From Pseudomonas migulae (GTDB lineage Bacteria; Pseudomonadota; Gammaproteobacteria; Pseudomonadales; Pseudomonadaceae): a stretch of 64,000 nucleotides of DNA. The notes beneath the pieces were generated by a model. The model searched no databases and was not told the origin of the DNA. It saw nothing but the letters and a program-made list of their open reading frames with translations. The DNA is taken from NCBI RefSeq assembly GCF_024169315.1, contig NZ_JALJWR010000001.1:2625501-2689500 (forward strand), written 5' to 3'. Made by a program: the position numbers and the translations under genes. This document shows, piece after piece, positions 28,029 through 38,589 of the stretch; positions within the stretch are counted from its first letter, which is position 1, and each line of letters opens with the position of its first letter.

Positions 28029-31000
28029 ATGACCGAAAGACCGTTCACCGCACTCCCTTCCTCCTCGCTGGCAGTCATACCGGCGTTTTCAGCGCTGGCC
28101 AGCAATCCCGATCAGAGCCTGTTGCTGAGTGCCCTTGCCCGTTGGCGCGAAAACAGCCAGGGATTGCACGCCCTCTTCGCCGCCACGCCACCACAAACGC
28201 TCGAACCGCAACCATTGCAGCGCGAACGCTGGAATGCCTATTGGGACGCCCGTGCGCCCGGTACGCCAATGTCGCGACGTGATCGGGCGAGTGAGTTGTA
28301 CCGCAGCCATATCGAGGCAACCGCTCAAGCGGCATTCGCCCAGAGAACCCTGAGCGCCGAGCAGTTGAAACCGCTGTTATTGATCATGGATTCTGCGACC
28401 GAAGCGCTACGCCTGGACAATCAACCCATCCATTGCGAGCAATTGACGCTGTTGCTGAATGACAACAGCACAGTGGAACTCCCAGCAGCCTGGGTCATCA
28501 GCGTGGGAGACCCGCAAGCCGTCGCACAATTGCTGTATCTGCCCTCCCGGCCTGTTCCCCTGCAGGCCTTCACGCGGCGCAGCGATATGGAGGCGTGGCT
28601 TTCTCGACAATCGCTCGCTCCAAGCGGTTTACCGAGCGAAAACCTGCGTTTTGCCTACACCGCCAAAACCGGGCCACTGACGGCGGGCATCACAGACCTG
28701 CTTCCATACCCGCAACCTCAAGTGCTGGCCACCACGGTTTTCGCAGCTCCACCCGACCTTGAGAGCCCGACATCCACCAGCGAGCCTGTCGATGAGGATG
28801 AACTTTCATTGTTCGGCAGTCTGTCTGCCGACATCCCCTTGGGACTCCGCCGCCCCTCCCTGCACAGACAACGCGATGCATTGGAAAGGCTGTCTGGAGA
28901 CGATCCCGACAGTGAGCGTCAGCAGAAAATCAAAGACGCTCTCACGGCTCAGGTGACGGCCGAGCAAGCCGCCGATACGGCCGCCACGGCCCTGCTTTAC
29001 CGCTCACGCGTCCTCGATTTTACGACCGTGAACCGCGAACTCAGCGCGCTATACCAGGCACACAAGGACGGCCTGAACGCCGAGGCTGAACTTCAAAGGG
29101 CGCTCAACCAGCTCGACCGCGATGAATACCAGATGCTCAAGGCCATGCTGGACACGCCTGGCGCAGCCGAGTCCGACGCTGACATCGCCGTGGCCAGCCT
29201 GACGCTGTCGAAGATCGGACACGCCGATGGCGACACGACCCAGGAGCTCAATGGCCCCTTCGTCATCACCCGACCGCAGGCGCTGCTTGATCCCGCATCG
29301 CACCACAGCCTGCTGCTTTACTGGCCCGGCATCGGCGGCGGTTTGCAACGATTCGCCAACCGCAGAGAGCTGGAGCGGCAGGTGTTCAAGTGCCAGGACC
29401 AGGACCCGGTGTTGACCGTGCAGTTGAATAAAATCACGACCGACCCGCTGCTCTACAGCCTCGATAAACAAACCACCTTTTTCGAAGAACAGGCTGCCCG
29501 GGTACGCCAGCACTATCCCGATGCTGCACAGGCTTCAGAACGTGCAGAGGCACTGGAAAAGTTGCGCAGGAAAACGCTGGCTATGTTGCAGGTGCCGGTG
29601 CACAGCGCCAGAAGCCTGGCCCTCTCGCAGCTGTCGGAGCAAGACCGCAGCGCCGCACTCGCCGCCCGCCTGCCCGACTGGCTGGCCACGCTGCCGGCGT
29701 CCGACCGCCTTGCGGTCAAAACGCTGATCGAGGCCTACATCCCGGCAATGCGCCGTAGTCACGAACAACTGGAAATCGCCCTGGTGCCTCGTGACAGGTT
29801 CACCCGTCAACATCTACAGGCACGGTTGCGTAACGACTTCTCACTCAAAGGGGACTTCGATGTGCAACTTGACCTGCCCGATTCGGTCACGTTGAAAAAG
29901 CAATTGTCCGACGGCGCATCGCCCGGCACGCCACAGAAACTCGTGGCGGTACCCAGCGCATCGCGCAGCAGGATGTCACTCGAAGAACTGGCCCAGCTCA
30001 ACATCGACAACACACCGTCGATGCAACTGGAACCTCTTTCACTGCGACTGAGTTTCATGCAGGTGGAGGTCACGGCAGCGGACGAAACCGAGCGCCAGGC
30101 ATTGGCTAGCGGTATCACCGCGCCCTACCTGCGCAAGGTCCTGCCCGAGCTTGATCTGCCCCAAGCCTACGAAGACCTGATTCGCGATGCATTCATGGGC
30201 TCGGCCAGCGAGGCGGTGTTCGTGAAGGAACATCGCCGCGAATGCCTGATCGAGCCCTGGCGCCTGATGCTCAAATTGCAGGGGGAATGCGCGCGCCTGC
30301 AACAACAGCTCGATCAAAACGAATTGCAGGTATTGAACATCGCCATTGAGGCCACGACCGCTGAAGCCTGGAACGTCGATGGCAAGCGCATCGTGCTCCT
30401 GCCGGCGTACCTGAGCGTCGGGGGCAAGGACACGCCAAACGAGGGGCCGACCACCTTGTCTGGCGTGACCTTCATTGAAGAGCAAGTCAGCAAGATGACC
30501 CTGCTTTATCTGCCTGACAGCCCCGACGGCCAATTCCTGCGCCGCTACGACAATCGGGAAACCGCGCGCCGCGCCCTGTTCAATCTGTGCCTGCGCAGCG
30601 AGATGGTCGACTACCTGGCCGGGCGGGCCTTGCAAGGTAACGTGCAGGCCCATGTGAGCCGCATCAACCAGGCCATGTTGAAGCATTTCGACGCGTTGAT
30701 CGGAGTCGGCATACCCTGGCCTGCGACGACCTCGCTGGCGGCGCATCTGCTCAATGCCCATATGGGACGCCTGATCGAAGCGCATCGCGGGACCTCCCGC
30801 TCCAATGATGCGTTGTACCTGGAACGTTACGCGCTTAGCGGCCCGAGGGCGTTCAACTACATGAAAATGGCGATAGGCATGGTGCCCTTCATCGGTACGG
30901 CCGTCGCGCTGTACGACGCCTGGACCAGTGCAAACCAGGCCGTCGTTGCCCTGTTGCGTGGCGACGTCGGCGATGGCCTGACGGAAATTGAATCGGTGCT

Positions 31001-33272
31001 GTTATCGCTGATCGACGCCGCCATGGATCTGCTTCCCGGCACTTCGGCGGGTGTCCGGCCGGCCAGCGGCGCTCGCTTGCGGACTCGTCTTCGTCAACTC
31101 GGCGTGTCAGGCAAAAGCGCGAGCGCGATGCAGCTACCTTCAAATCGCCAGGCCCGGCAGGTTGTCCAGCGCTTCGCCGGCTACGAGTACGAAATGCCGA
31201 TATCCCTTGCCGCGTTGCAACCGGCTACCCACGGTGTCTATCGCAATATTTACCGGCATGCCGACGGCGACTTTATCGTTCGCCAGGGGCGCATCTTCCA
31301 GGTTGAACGAAGCACGGACTCACGCAATTGGCGACTGAGCGGTACTCGCCTGAAAACCTACAAACAACCCATCGCCCTGGATGAAGCCGGCCGCTGGGAC
31401 ACTTACTTCGGCGTCTACGGTACGACCTTCGAGGGAGGCGGGCTGGGCGGTGGCGGTGTGCTCGGGCACCTCGCGGACTCGCTTGATCCCCTCTGGCCCG
31501 CCGCCATTCGCCAACGTCTGCCTCGCTGGTGGGCCGATCAGGCGTTTCGTCGGCAGCATGCGTTGACCGAAGCGGCCGACGACATCGCACCACAACTCGA
31601 TACTCGGGTCGCGGGGACCAATGCAGCCCTTGAAAGGTACAACACCAGCGCTCCGGAGAACCGCCCGGCACTGATGCCGGCGACCGAAGCGGCGTGTATC
31701 GGCGACATTGAACTGGCCAGCACGCACTACCAGACACTGGTGGATCTGCTGCCCCTGACACATGGCAACAAACGGCGCGTGCTCAGGGACATGCAAAGCC
31801 ATGACGCCCTGCTGATTGCCGATCGATACAAGCAACGAGTGTTCTTTGCCAATCATCGGACCAACCCATTGGTAGACAGGATCGACGAACTGATCGATCG
31901 CCTGGATGCACTGCCCGACACTACGCTCAGCGAACGCTTCGGTATTCTGCAAGAGACCCGATTATTGCGCGTGGACCTCATGCGCGAGCTGGAGCAAATC
32001 GATGCGGGTATGCGCGATCTCAACCTGTGGTACGAACGCATAACCGTCAGTACCCACAAGGCTCAAATGACCGCCGAAGTCGCGGCGTTGAACGGGCGGC
32101 TCAGCGAGGCGAATCTGCTGTACCTGAAAACGGGTCACCTGCTGGAAATCGTCAAACGCTTTGACACCACCCGGGATATCTCCTGGTTCTACCTGCAAGG
32201 CCAGGCGGAAAATCTGCGGACCAAAGTCGATCGCGCCCTGTTCACCCAATACAGCCTGCCGGAAGTCACCACCACCAAGGCTCAACGCAATCAGATTCTG
32301 CAGGAGTGCCTTGACCTTTACGGACAGTTTCGCCGCCACATGAATGCCTGGACCGTCAGTTATCCACAGCACTTCCATCTGGAAGCCGTCGCGCCCTTGC
32401 TGGAGGGCATCGAGAAAATGGCGGAACGGGCACGCAAGGTTATCGATCAGCCGACTGCGGCTGTTCCGGCCGGGCAACGCAGCAAAAAAGTCTTCATCAC
32501 CGAAGACGACCACTTGCTGATCGGGGTGGAACGCTGGGAGCCGACCACCCAAAAGCGCCAATACTTCATGACAGGTCAGGGCGGATTCCAGGAGGTTTGG
32601 GAGCAAGGAACGAACGGCAAGTTTCGTCTGCTGAACGCGTCGGAACAGACAACCCGTCCTCCTCAAAAAGACTTGGGTTCCCTGGTCGAAGATGCTCGCA
32701 GCCGGCTGCAATCCCAGGAGACGTACAAGGCCAGGGTTCAATCCTATGCAACTCAGGACATGCTCCCCGTGGATCTGGAGCACATGATGCTCAGCGAAGC
32801 GGACGAATTGACCCACCGCGCCCGCAACATCGAGGACATTGCCCCGCAGAATGCCCTCATTGCGCAATTGCGCGACAAGGCCGCCGAACTCACTGCGACC
32901 GGACGTCAAATGCGCACCCGGCAGTCGCTCAGTACAAAAAAGCCTACGGATGGAATGCTCGATGATCTGGTCAATCAGAACGCAGTGCAGATCCGAAAAA
33001 CGAGTGCCATGAAAAACCTGGGCAAACGCCCGGACGGTCGAACGGATTACTTGCAGGAATACGAAATATGGGACCTGACTGCAACGCCTCCCCAGCTGCT
33101 GTGGTACGCCCACTTTCATTACGCCAAGACAACGCCTGTATTTGCCGAGTTTGAGAAAGCGCACTTGAAACTGCCGGAGCATCGGTTTCTGACCCACGCC
33201 GACAACACCACGCTGCCCTACGCCGATATCGGTAAAAAGTCAGTGGCACTCAAACACTTCGACCCGCTTTGA
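28029..33272 (+). CDS. Very large dermonecrotic toxin-like protein (DUF6543-type)
   Basis: A 1747-residue protein of the Pseudomonas family annotated as dermonecrotic-toxin-like. The first 900 residues are helical and charged, with no signal peptide. A hydrophobic stretch follows at about 945-1010 (MAIGMVPFIGTAVALYDAW and LLSLIDAAMDLLPG), which resembles a translocation or membrane-inserting helix pair. After it come YRNIYRHADGDFIVRQGRIF and a Gly-rich GGGLGGGGVLG, then about 500 mostly helical residues. I cannot identify a catalytic motif. No secretion-system, chaperone or immunity gene is adjacent, so delivery and target are unknown. The assignment rests on overall resemblance and on similarity of layout to the partial protein at 61723. 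Confidence 0.7.
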   Translation: MTERPFTALPSSSLAVIPAFSALASNPDQSLLLSALARWRENSQGLHALFAATPPQTLEPQPLQRERWNAYWDARAPGTPMSRRDRASELYRSHIEATAQAAFAQRTLSAEQLKPLLLIMDSATEALRLDNQPIHCEQLTLLLNDNSTVELPAAWVISVGDPQAVAQLLYLPSRPVPLQAFTRRSDMEAWLSRQSLAPSGLPSENLRFAYTAKTGPLTAGITDLLPYPQPQVLATTVFAAPPDLESPTSTSEPVDEDELSLFGSLSADIPLGLRRPSLHRQRDALERLSGDDPDSERQQKIKDALTAQVTAEQAADTAATALLYRSRVLDFTTVNRELSALYQAHKDGLNAEAELQRALNQLDRDEYQMLKAMLDTPGAAESDADIAVASLTLSKIGHADGDTTQELNGPFVITRPQALLDPASHHSLLLYWPGIGGGLQRFANRRELERQVFKCQDQDPVLTVQLNKITTDPLLYSLDKQTTFFEEQAARVRQHYPDAAQASERAEALEKLRRKTLAMLQVPVHSARSLALSQLSEQDRSAALAARLPDWLATLPASDRLAVKTLIEAYIPAMRRSHEQLEIALVPRDRFTRQHLQARLRNDFSLKGDFDVQLDLPDSVTLKKQLSDGASPGTPQKLVAVPSASRSRMSLEELAQLNIDNTPSMQLEPLSLRLSFMQVEVTAADETERQALASGITAPYLRKVLPELDLPQAYEDLIRDAFMGSASEAVFVKEHRRECLIEPWRLMLKLQGECARLQQQLDQNELQVLNIAIEATTAEAWNVDGKRIVLLPAYLSVGGKDTPNEGPTTLSGVTFIEEQVSKMTLLYLPDSPDGQFLRRYDNRETARRALFNLCLRSEMVDYLAGRALQGNVQAHVSRINQAMLKHFDALIGVGIPWPATTSLAAHLLNAHMGRLIEAHRGTSRSNDALYLERYALSGPRAFNYMKMAIGMVPFIGTAVALYDAWTSANQAVVALLRGDVGDGLTEIESVLLSLIDAAMDLLPGTSAGVRPASGARLRTRLRQLGVSGKSASAMQLPSNRQARQVVQRFAGYEYEMPISLAALQPATHGVYRNIYRHADGDFIVRQGRIFQVERSTDSRNWRLSGTRLKTYKQPIALDEAGRWDTYFGVYGTTFEGGGLGGGGVLGHLADSLDPLWPAAIRQRLPRWWADQAFRRQHALTEAADDIAPQLDTRVAGTNAALERYNTSAPENRPALMPATEAACIGDIELASTHYQTLVDLLPLTHGNKRRVLRDMQSHDALLIADRYKQRVFFANHRTNPLVDRIDELIDRLDALPDTTLSERFGILQETRLLRVDLMRELEQIDAGMRDLNLWYERITVSTHKAQMTAEVAALNGRLSEANLLYLKTGHLLEIVKRFDTTRDISWFYLQGQAENLRTKVDRALFTQYSLPEVTTTKAQRNQILQECLDLYGQFRRHMNAWTVSYPQHFHLEAVAPLLEGIEKMAERARKVIDQPTAAVPAGQRSKKVFITEDDHLLIGVERWEPTTQKRQYFMTGQGGFQEVWEQGTNGKFRLLNASEQTTRPPQKDLGSLVEDARSRLQSQETYKARVQSYATQDMLPVDLEHMMLSEADELTHRARNIEDIAPQNALIAQLRDKAAELTATGRQMRTRQSLSTKKPTDGMLDDLVNQNAVQIRKTSAMKNLGKRPDGRTDYLQEYEIWDLTATPPQLLWYAHFHYAKTTPVFAEFEKAHLKLPEHRFLTHADNTTLPYADIGKKSVALKHFDPL

Positions 33273-33279
33273 AACGCAA

Positions 33280-33306
33280 AACGGGAGCGGCTTGTCCGCT
33301 CCCGTT
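33280..33306. terminator. Hairpin between the toxin-like gene and metE
   Basis: AACGGGAGCGG-CTTGT-CCGCTCCCGTT is a perfect 11-bp stem between convergent stop codons. There is no T tract on either side, so intrinsic termination may be weak. Confidence 0.55.
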
Positions 33307-33316
33307 CCGGGGTACT

Positions 33317-35629
33317 TTATGCCAGCTGGCTTCGCAACTGCCGCGCCGCCGCCACCATGTTCACCAGCGCCGCCTCGGTCTCCGGCCACGCCCGGGTTTT
33401 CAAACCGCAATCCGGGTTGACCCACAACCGCTCGGCCGGAATCCGCTTCACCGCTTTGCTCATCAACTTGACCATCTCGGCCGTGTCCGGCACCCGTGGC
33501 GAGTGGATGTCGTAGACGCCCGGGCCGATATCGTTCGGGTAGTCGAAGGCTTCGAAGGCCTCCAGCAATTCCATGTCCGAACGCGAGGTTTCGATGGTGA
33601 TCACGTCCGCATCCATCGCCGCGATGGCCTCGATCACGTCGTTGAATTCGCTGTAGCACATGTGGGTGTGAATCTGGGTTTCATCGCGCACACCGGAAGA
33701 GCTCAAGCGGAACGCTTCCACCGCCCAGTCCAGGTATTCCTGCCACTGTGCCCGACGCAACGGCAAACCTTCGCGGAACGCGGCTTCGTCGATCTGCACG
33801 ATCTTGATGCCGGCGCTTTCCAGGTCGACCACTTCGTCGCGCAGCGCCAGGGCCAGCTGCTGCGCCTGGACTTTGCGCGATACGTCTTCACGCGGGAACG
33901 ACCACATCAGCATGGTCACGGGACCGGTGAGCATGCCCTTCATGACCTTGTCGGTCAGGCTCTGCGCATAAGTGATCCAGTCGACCGTCATGGCGTTCGG
34001 ACGGCTCAGGTCGCCGAAGATGATCGCCGGTTTCACGCAACGGGAACCGTAGCTCTGTACCCAGCCAAAACGGGTGAACAGGTAGCCGTCCAGTTGCTCG
34101 GCGAAGTACTCGACCATGTCGTTGCGTTCGGCCTCCCCATGTACCAGCACGTCCAGGCCCAGGCGTTCCTGGACTTGCACGGCGTGGCGGATTTCACTGT
34201 GCATGGCGTCGGTGTAATCGTTGGCCGACAGCTTGCCCTGCTTGAATGCCTGACGCGCCAGACGAATCGAACCGGTCTGCGGGAACGAACCGATGGTGGT
34301 GGTCGGGAACGCCGGAAGTTTCAGCCGCGCACGTTGTTGCTCGATGCGTTTGGCAAACGGCGATTGGCGTTGGCTGTCGGTGGCGTCGATGGCGTTGATG
34401 CGGGCTTGCACTTCAGCTTTATGAATACGCGGAGACTCGGCACGACTGGCCTGAATCGCCCGACTCTCGGCCAGGGCGGCTTGCACCATGGGCGATTGCG
34501 GGTCGTTTAGCGCATCACGCAGCACAGCGATTTCGCCACATTTCTGCACGGCAAACGCCAGCCAGCTTTTCAGTTCAGGATCGAGTTTGTCTTCACGCTC
34601 CAGATCCACCGGGCTGTGCAGCAGCGAGCAGGAACTGCTGACCCACAGGTTGTCGCCGAAGCGTTCCTGGGCGAATTGCAGTTGTGCGAGCACCGGCTCC
34701 AGTTCGCAACGCCAGACGTTACGGCCGTTGACCAGGCCCACCGAGAGAATCTTGTAGGTCGGCAGGCGATCGAGCACGTGGAGCAGTTGGTCGGGGGCGC
34801 GCACCGCATCGATGTGCAAGCCTTGTACGGGCAAACCGACGGCCAGACCGAGGTTGTCCTGCAGGCCACTGAAGTAGGTCGCCACCAGCTTTTTCAGCGG
34901 CGAATACTGGAGGATGTGATAAGCGCGTTCGAAGGCATTTTTCCATTCCTGCGGCAGGTCGAGGGTCAGGATCGGTTCGTCGATCTGCACCCATTCGACA
35001 CCTTGTGCGGCGAGGCGACCGAGGATTTCACCGTAGATCGGCAGCAGGCGTTCCAGCAGGTCGAGCTTGTCGAAGTCATTGCCTTTGGCCTTGCCCAGCC
35101 ACAGGTAAGTCAGCGGGCCGATGATCACCGGTTTGACGTCATGGCCCAGGGCCCTGGCTTCGTCGACTTCGTCGAACAGCTGTTCCCAGCTCAGCTTGAA
35201 CTGTTGGTCTGCGCTGAATTCCGGGACCAGGTAGTGGTAGTTGGTGTCGAACCACTTGGTCAGTTCCTGCGCATATTGCGCCTTGCTGTGTTCGCCGCCG
35301 CAGCAGGCTGACGTTGCCCCGCGAGCCATGGCGAACAGCGTGTCCAGCGTCGGCAGGCCCTTGGCATTTTTGGCGCTGTCGAAACGCTCCGGGATCACAC
35401 CGAAGGTCAGGGAATGGGTCAGCACCTGGTCGTACCAGGCGAAGTCGCCGACCGGCAGCAGGTCGATGCCGGCGTCTTTCTGCAATTGCCAGTGGGTGGC
35501 GCGCAGTTGGCGACCGACATTTTTCAGCGCGTCCTGATCGAGATCGCCCTTCCAGTAGGATTCGAGGGCTTTTTTCAATTCACGGTCAGCGCCGATGCGC
35601 GGAAAACCAAGTGTGTGGGCCAGAGCCAT
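33317..35629 (-). CDS. metE: Cobalamin-independent methionine synthase
   Basis: MetE transfers a methyl group from 5-methyltetrahydropteroyl-triglutamate to homocysteine. The 770-residue enzyme has the expected length. It starts [13 protein letters not shown], and the catalytic C-terminal half has the zinc ligands in THMCYSEF and NPDCGLKTR and the substrate segment [14 protein letters not shown]. An AAGGAA site precedes the start. It is divergent from metR with a 107-bp intergenic region, the classical MetR-regulated layout. Confidence 0.96.
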   Translation of the reverse strand: MALAHTLGFPRIGADRELKKALESYWKGDLDQDALKNVGRQLRATHWQLQKDAGIDLLPVGDFAWYDQVLTHSLTFGVIPERFDSAKNAKGLPTLDTLFAMARGATSACCGGEHSKAQYAQELTKWFDTNYHYLVPEFSADQQFKLSWEQLFDEVDEARALGHDVKPVIIGPLTYLWLGKAKGNDFDKLDLLERLLPIYGEILGRLAAQGVEWVQIDEPILTLDLPQEWKNAFERAYHILQYSPLKKLVATYFSGLQDNLGLAVGLPVQGLHIDAVRAPDQLLHVLDRLPTYKILSVGLVNGRNVWRCELEPVLAQLQFAQERFGDNLWVSSSCSLLHSPVDLEREDKLDPELKSWLAFAVQKCGEIAVLRDALNDPQSPMVQAALAESRAIQASRAESPRIHKAEVQARINAIDATDSQRQSPFAKRIEQQRARLKLPAFPTTTIGSFPQTGSIRLARQAFKQGKLSANDYTDAMHSEIRHAVQVQERLGLDVLVHGEAERNDMVEYFAEQLDGYLFTRFGWVQSYGSRCVKPAIIFGDLSRPNAMTVDWITYAQSLTDKVMKGMLTGPVTMLMWSFPREDVSRKVQAQQLALALRDEVVDLESAGIKIVQIDEAAFREGLPLRRAQWQEYLDWAVEAFRLSSSGVRDETQIHTHMCYSEFNDVIEAIAAMDADVITIETSRSDMELLEAFEAFDYPNDIGPGVYDIHSPRVPDTAEMVKLMSKAVKRIPAERLWVNPDCGLKTRAWPETEAALVNMVAAARQLRSQLA

Positions 35630-35693
35630 GGTGCGTTCCTTCCTAAATTAGATGCCGTAAAACATGGCCCTATTGTCGACAGCCAACCCAACA

Positions 35694-35706
35694 TGAGACA
35701 AACTCA
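35694..35706. promoter_or_regulatory. Candidate MetR operator between metE and metR
   Basis: TGAGACAAACTCA is a 13-bp inverted repeat resembling the MetR consensus TGAA-N5-TTCA, with the fourth and tenth positions changed. It sits in the short divergent region, 31 bp before metR and 65 bp before metE. Confidence 0.4.
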
Positions 35707-35736
35707 ACCTTTTCGTATTGATCACAAGTTTTCCTC

Positions 35737-36666
35737 ATGGAGCCGCCCGTGCTTGAAATCCGTCACCTGAAGACCCTGCACGCGTTGCGCGAAGCCGACA
35801 GCCTGGTCGACGCCGCCGACCGTCTGCACCTGACGCAATCGGCCCTGTCCCACCAGTTCAAGGAGCTGGAAGAGCGCATGGGCATGCCGTTGTTCGTGCG
35901 CAAGACCAAACCGGTGCGTTTCACCAGCGCCGGTTTGCGCCTGCTGCAACTGGCCGATGCCACCCTGCCCTTGCTGCGCGGTGCCGAGCGCGATATCGCG
36001 CGGCTGGCGGGCGGCACTGCCGGGCGCTTGCACATGGCGATCGAATGCCACAGCTGCTTCCAATGGCTGATGCCGACGATCGACCAGTTCCGCGACGCCT
36101 GGCCGGAAGTCGAGCTGGACCTGGCCTCGGGTTTCTCCTTCGCGCCGTTGCCGGCCCTGGCCCGTGGCGACCTGGATCTGGTGGTGACCTCCGATCCGCT
36201 GGAAATCGCCGGTATTACCTATGTGCCCCTGTTCACTTATGAAGCGATGCTCGCCGTGGCCAATCAGCACCGTTTGGCGAACAAGGCGTATATCGTCCCT
36301 GAAGATCTGCTGACGGAAACATTGATCACTTACCCGGTGGAGCGTGATCGGCTGGACATCTTCACCCGCTTCCTCGAACCGGCCGACATCGAACCGGCCC
36401 AGGTCCGCACCTCGGAACTGACGGTGATGATGATGCAACTGGTGGCCAGCGGGCGCGGCGTGTGCGGCATGCCGCATTGGGCGCTGCATGAATACAGCTC
36501 ACGGGGTTATGTGAAGGCCAAGCGGTTGGGTGAGAAAGGGTTGTTTGCGACGTTGTACGCGGGGATTCGCGCGGACATGCTGGATGCGCCGTACATGCGT
36601 GATTTTCTGCTGACGGCGAAGGACACTTCGTTTTCGACACTCGACGGTGTCAGCGCGGTTCGATAG
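35737..36666 (+). CDS. metR: LysR-type activator of methionine genes
   Basis: A 309-residue LysR-family regulator. The N-terminal winged helix-turn-helix reads TLHALREADSLVDAADRLHLTQSALSHQFK in pieces, followed by the effector-binding domain with the segment AIECHSCFQWLMP, which is characteristic of MetR (homocysteine co-inducer). The pairing with metE on the opposite strand makes the assignment firm. A GTG at 35749 is an alternative start. A partial REP lies just past the stop. Confidence 0.92.
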   Translation: MEPPVLEIRHLKTLHALREADSLVDAADRLHLTQSALSHQFKELEERMGMPLFVRKTKPVRFTSAGLRLLQLADATLPLLRGAERDIARLAGGTAGRLHMAIECHSCFQWLMPTIDQFRDAWPEVELDLASGFSFAPLPALARGDLDLVVTSDPLEIAGITYVPLFTYEAMLAVANQHRLANKAYIVPEDLLTETLITYPVERDRLDIFTRFLEPADIEPAQVRTSELTVMMMQLVASGRGVCGMPHWALHEYSSRGYVKAKRLGEKGLFATLYAGIRADMLDAPYMRDFLLTAKDTSFSTLDGVSAVR

Positions 36667-36686
36667 CACGACCGGACGACACGGTC

Positions 36687-36720
36687 CCTGTGGCGAGGGG
36701 ACTTGTCGGATCGCCACAAA
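36687..36720. repeat. Degenerate single REP of the GTGGCGAGGGGA family
   Basis: CCTGTGGCGAGGGGACTTG is followed closely by TCGCCACAAA. The central part of the REPIN is deleted, leaving a short hairpin between metR and the convergent acetyltransferase gene. Confidence 0.55.
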
Positions 36721-36726
36721 AAGCCG

Positions 36727-37248
36727 TCATCCCTCAGAATCTGAGGAGATCTCCCGCCACATGTGGACCTTGTCGAAGTACTCGTCACCAACCCGCAGCG
36801 CCATCGGCTCCAGACCGAACTGGATGAAGCCGCATCGCTGGTACAGGTTGAACGCCGCTTCGTTGCCGGCGGTGACGGTCAGTTGAACCAGCCGCAGGCC
36901 CGGGTGATTTTGCGCCTCGGCCAATACCGCCTGCACCAGTTGATAACCGAGCCCGCGTTGACGGACCTGGCCGGACACGTACATGCCAAACAGCGTCGCC
37001 TTGTGCCGGGCTTTTTCACGAGGTTCGAAGGCCAGGCCGACGATGCCCGCCAGTTTCCCTTGCTCAAATGCACCGAACAGCACATCCAGCTTGCCGGTCA
37101 GGCGCGACTCCCACCAGCTCAGCGGCATCGTGGCGCGCTCGCGCACGCTGGAGGTGAACGCCTGAGGATGCAAGTCGTAGGCTTCGAGCATCAGCGCCCG
37201 ATAGTCCAGAGCATGGCTGGCATCAAGCCGTTCAATCCACATGGTCAC
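36727..37248 (-). CDS. GNAT-family N-acetyltransferase
   Basis: A 173-residue acetyltransferase. The acetyl-CoA motif A is visible as GMYVSGQVRQRGLGYQLVQAVLAEA, followed by LTVTAGNEAAFNLYQRCGF, the typical motif B. The N-terminal part sets the acceptor, which is not predictable. The start overlaps the stop of the LysE-type exporter gene by four bases (ATGA), indicating coupled expression. Confidence 0.85.
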   Translation of the reverse strand: MTMWIERLDASHALDYRALMLEAYDLHPQAFTSSVRERATMPLSWWESRLTGKLDVLFGAFEQGKLAGIVGLAFEPREKARHKATLFGMYVSGQVRQRGLGYQLVQAVLAEAQNHPGLRLVQLTVTAGNEAAFNLYQRCGFIQFGLEPMALRVGDEYFDKVHMWREISSDSEG

Positions 37249-37883
37249 GCCGCCTTTCGTTGCTCAAGCATCAGCCGTACCGCCAGCGCCGACAGCACAA
37301 ACCCCATGAAATAGCGTTGCACCGCCAGCCAGGTCGGGTTGTTGACGAACCAGGACGCGATGCCTGCCGCAAACACCGCGATCAACAGGTTGACGCAGAA
37401 ACTGACGCTGATCTGGGTCATCCCGAGCACGATGCTCTGGGTGAACACCGAACCATGCTCAGGCGTGATGAATTGCGGAAACACAGACAGGTAAAACACA
37501 GCGATTTTCGGATTCAGGGCACTGGTCAGAAAACCCATGGTAATCAGCTTGCGCGACGAGTCCGGCGGCAGCTGCTGCGCCTCGAACGGCGACCGCGCTC
37601 CCGGTTTGACCGCCTGCCAGGCCAGCCATAACAGGTACAGCGCACCGGCCCACTTCAACACTTCATAGGCGATCGGCACCGCCAGGAACACCGCCGTCAG
37701 CCCCGCCGCGGCGGCGAACAGGTGCACGAAGAACCCTGCGACCACGCCGAGCAACGAGGTCACCCCGGCCCTGCGGCCCTGGCAGATCGAACGGGAGATC
37801 AGGTAGATCATGTTCGGCCCCGGCGTCAGTACCATCAGCAGCGCGGCAGCGGCGAAGATCAGCAAGTCTTGAAGCGCAATCAT
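37245..37883 (-). CDS. LysE/RhtB-family amino acid exporter
   Basis: A 212-residue inner-membrane protein with about six hydrophobic helices. The family signature is MVLTPGPNMIYLISRSICQGRRAG in overlapping pieces near the N-terminus, with a conserved GFLTSALNPKIAVFYLSVFPQF later. ATG at 37883 is chosen over an in-frame TTG two codons earlier because an AAGGA site stands seven bases before it. It is coupled to the GNAT gene and 24 bp from the Nudix gene, so the three may form a unit. The exported amino acid is unknown. Confidence 0.87.
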   Translation of the reverse strand: MIALQDLLIFAAAALLMVLTPGPNMIYLISRSICQGRRAGVTSLLGVVAGFFVHLFAAAAGLTAVFLAVPIAYEVLKWAGALYLLWLAWQAVKPGARSPFEAQQLPPDSSRKLITMGFLTSALNPKIAVFYLSVFPQFITPEHGSVFTQSIVLGMTQISVSFCVNLLIAVFAAGIASWFVNNPTWLAVQRYFMGFVLSALAVRLMLEQRKAA

Positions 37884-37907
37884 GGGCAATCCTTGGTCCG
37901 TGAACAG

Positions 37908-38342
37908 TCAGGCCATCGCGGTCAACGAGGCTCGATAAAACGGCAGGATCAGGTCCCGTGTCAATGGCGCCAGCGTGACATCACCGTCGGTCGCCGGGTC
38001 GATCCAGCGCACCTCTTCGATCTCCGCTGCCGGTGACACGTCTGAATCGATCGTTAGCTGAAAGAGTTCGGCCTGTACGATAAATCCCGGCTCATTGGCG
38101 GCGGGTGCCGAGAATTGCCCGAGATAGAAGGCATGCGCCGGATCGATGACCAGTCCCAGCTCTTCATCCAGTTCACGGGCCAGCGCACAGGCCGGTTGTT
38201 CATGGGCCTCGATCTTTCCGCCCGGCTGCATGAACGCCTCGGTGCCGCGCTTGCGGACCAGCAGGGTACGACCGTCGGGGCCGATCAACAGGGCGGCGGC
38301 GATGCGGATGATGCGCGGGGATGGGGAGGATGAAAGGGTCAT
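37908..38342 (-). CDS. Nudix hydrolase
   Basis: A 144-residue Nudix protein. The Nudix box, with the pattern G-x5-E-x7-RE-x2-EE-x-G, is complete in GGKIEAHEQPACALARELDEELGL (read in two parts), so metal-dependent pyrophosphohydrolase activity is likely. The start at 38342 (MTLSSS) is preferred over an in-frame TTG at 38372. Substrates in this family range from nucleotide sugars to oxidised nucleotides and cannot be told here. It is first in the Nudix-LysE-GNAT set. Confidence 0.82.
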   Translation of the reverse strand: MTLSSSPSPRIIRIAAALLIGPDGRTLLVRKRGTEAFMQPGGKIEAHEQPACALARELDEELGLVIDPAHAFYLGQFSAPAANEPGFIVQAELFQLTIDSDVSPAAEIEEVRWIDPATDGDVTLAPLTRDLILPFYRASLTAMA

Positions 38343-38439
38343 GGATGAAGATGGGCCTTGGATAAAAGGCAAGGATCACATGCGCGTCGGCGCGTCGTCA
38401 CGCCGAAAAGAGCATCTGCGAAACGTAGCCACCTGTATG

Positions 38440-38577
38440 CGAGCTTTTGTGGCGAGGGGATTTATCCCCGTTGGGTCGCGAAGAGGCCCCGGCGTCCGGC
38501 GAAACAGACTGAGTTGTCCGGATTTGCAACTGCTTCGCAGCCGAGCGGGGATAAATCCCCTCGCCACAAAAGCTCGC
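38440..38577. repeat. REPIN of the GTGGCGAGGGGATTTATCCCC family
   Basis: GCGAGCTTTTGTGGCGAGGG and its inverted partner CCTCGCCACAAAAGCTCGC flank a spacer with the usual GCTTCGCAGCCGAGCGGGG element. Confidence 0.82.
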
Positions 38578-38589
38578 TCCTACAGAGGA

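Noticed and set aside
35630..35736. Cobalamin riboswitch upstream of metE
   Set aside because: The gap is only 107 bp and shared with metR, too short for the usual riboswitch, and no B12-box sequence is seen.
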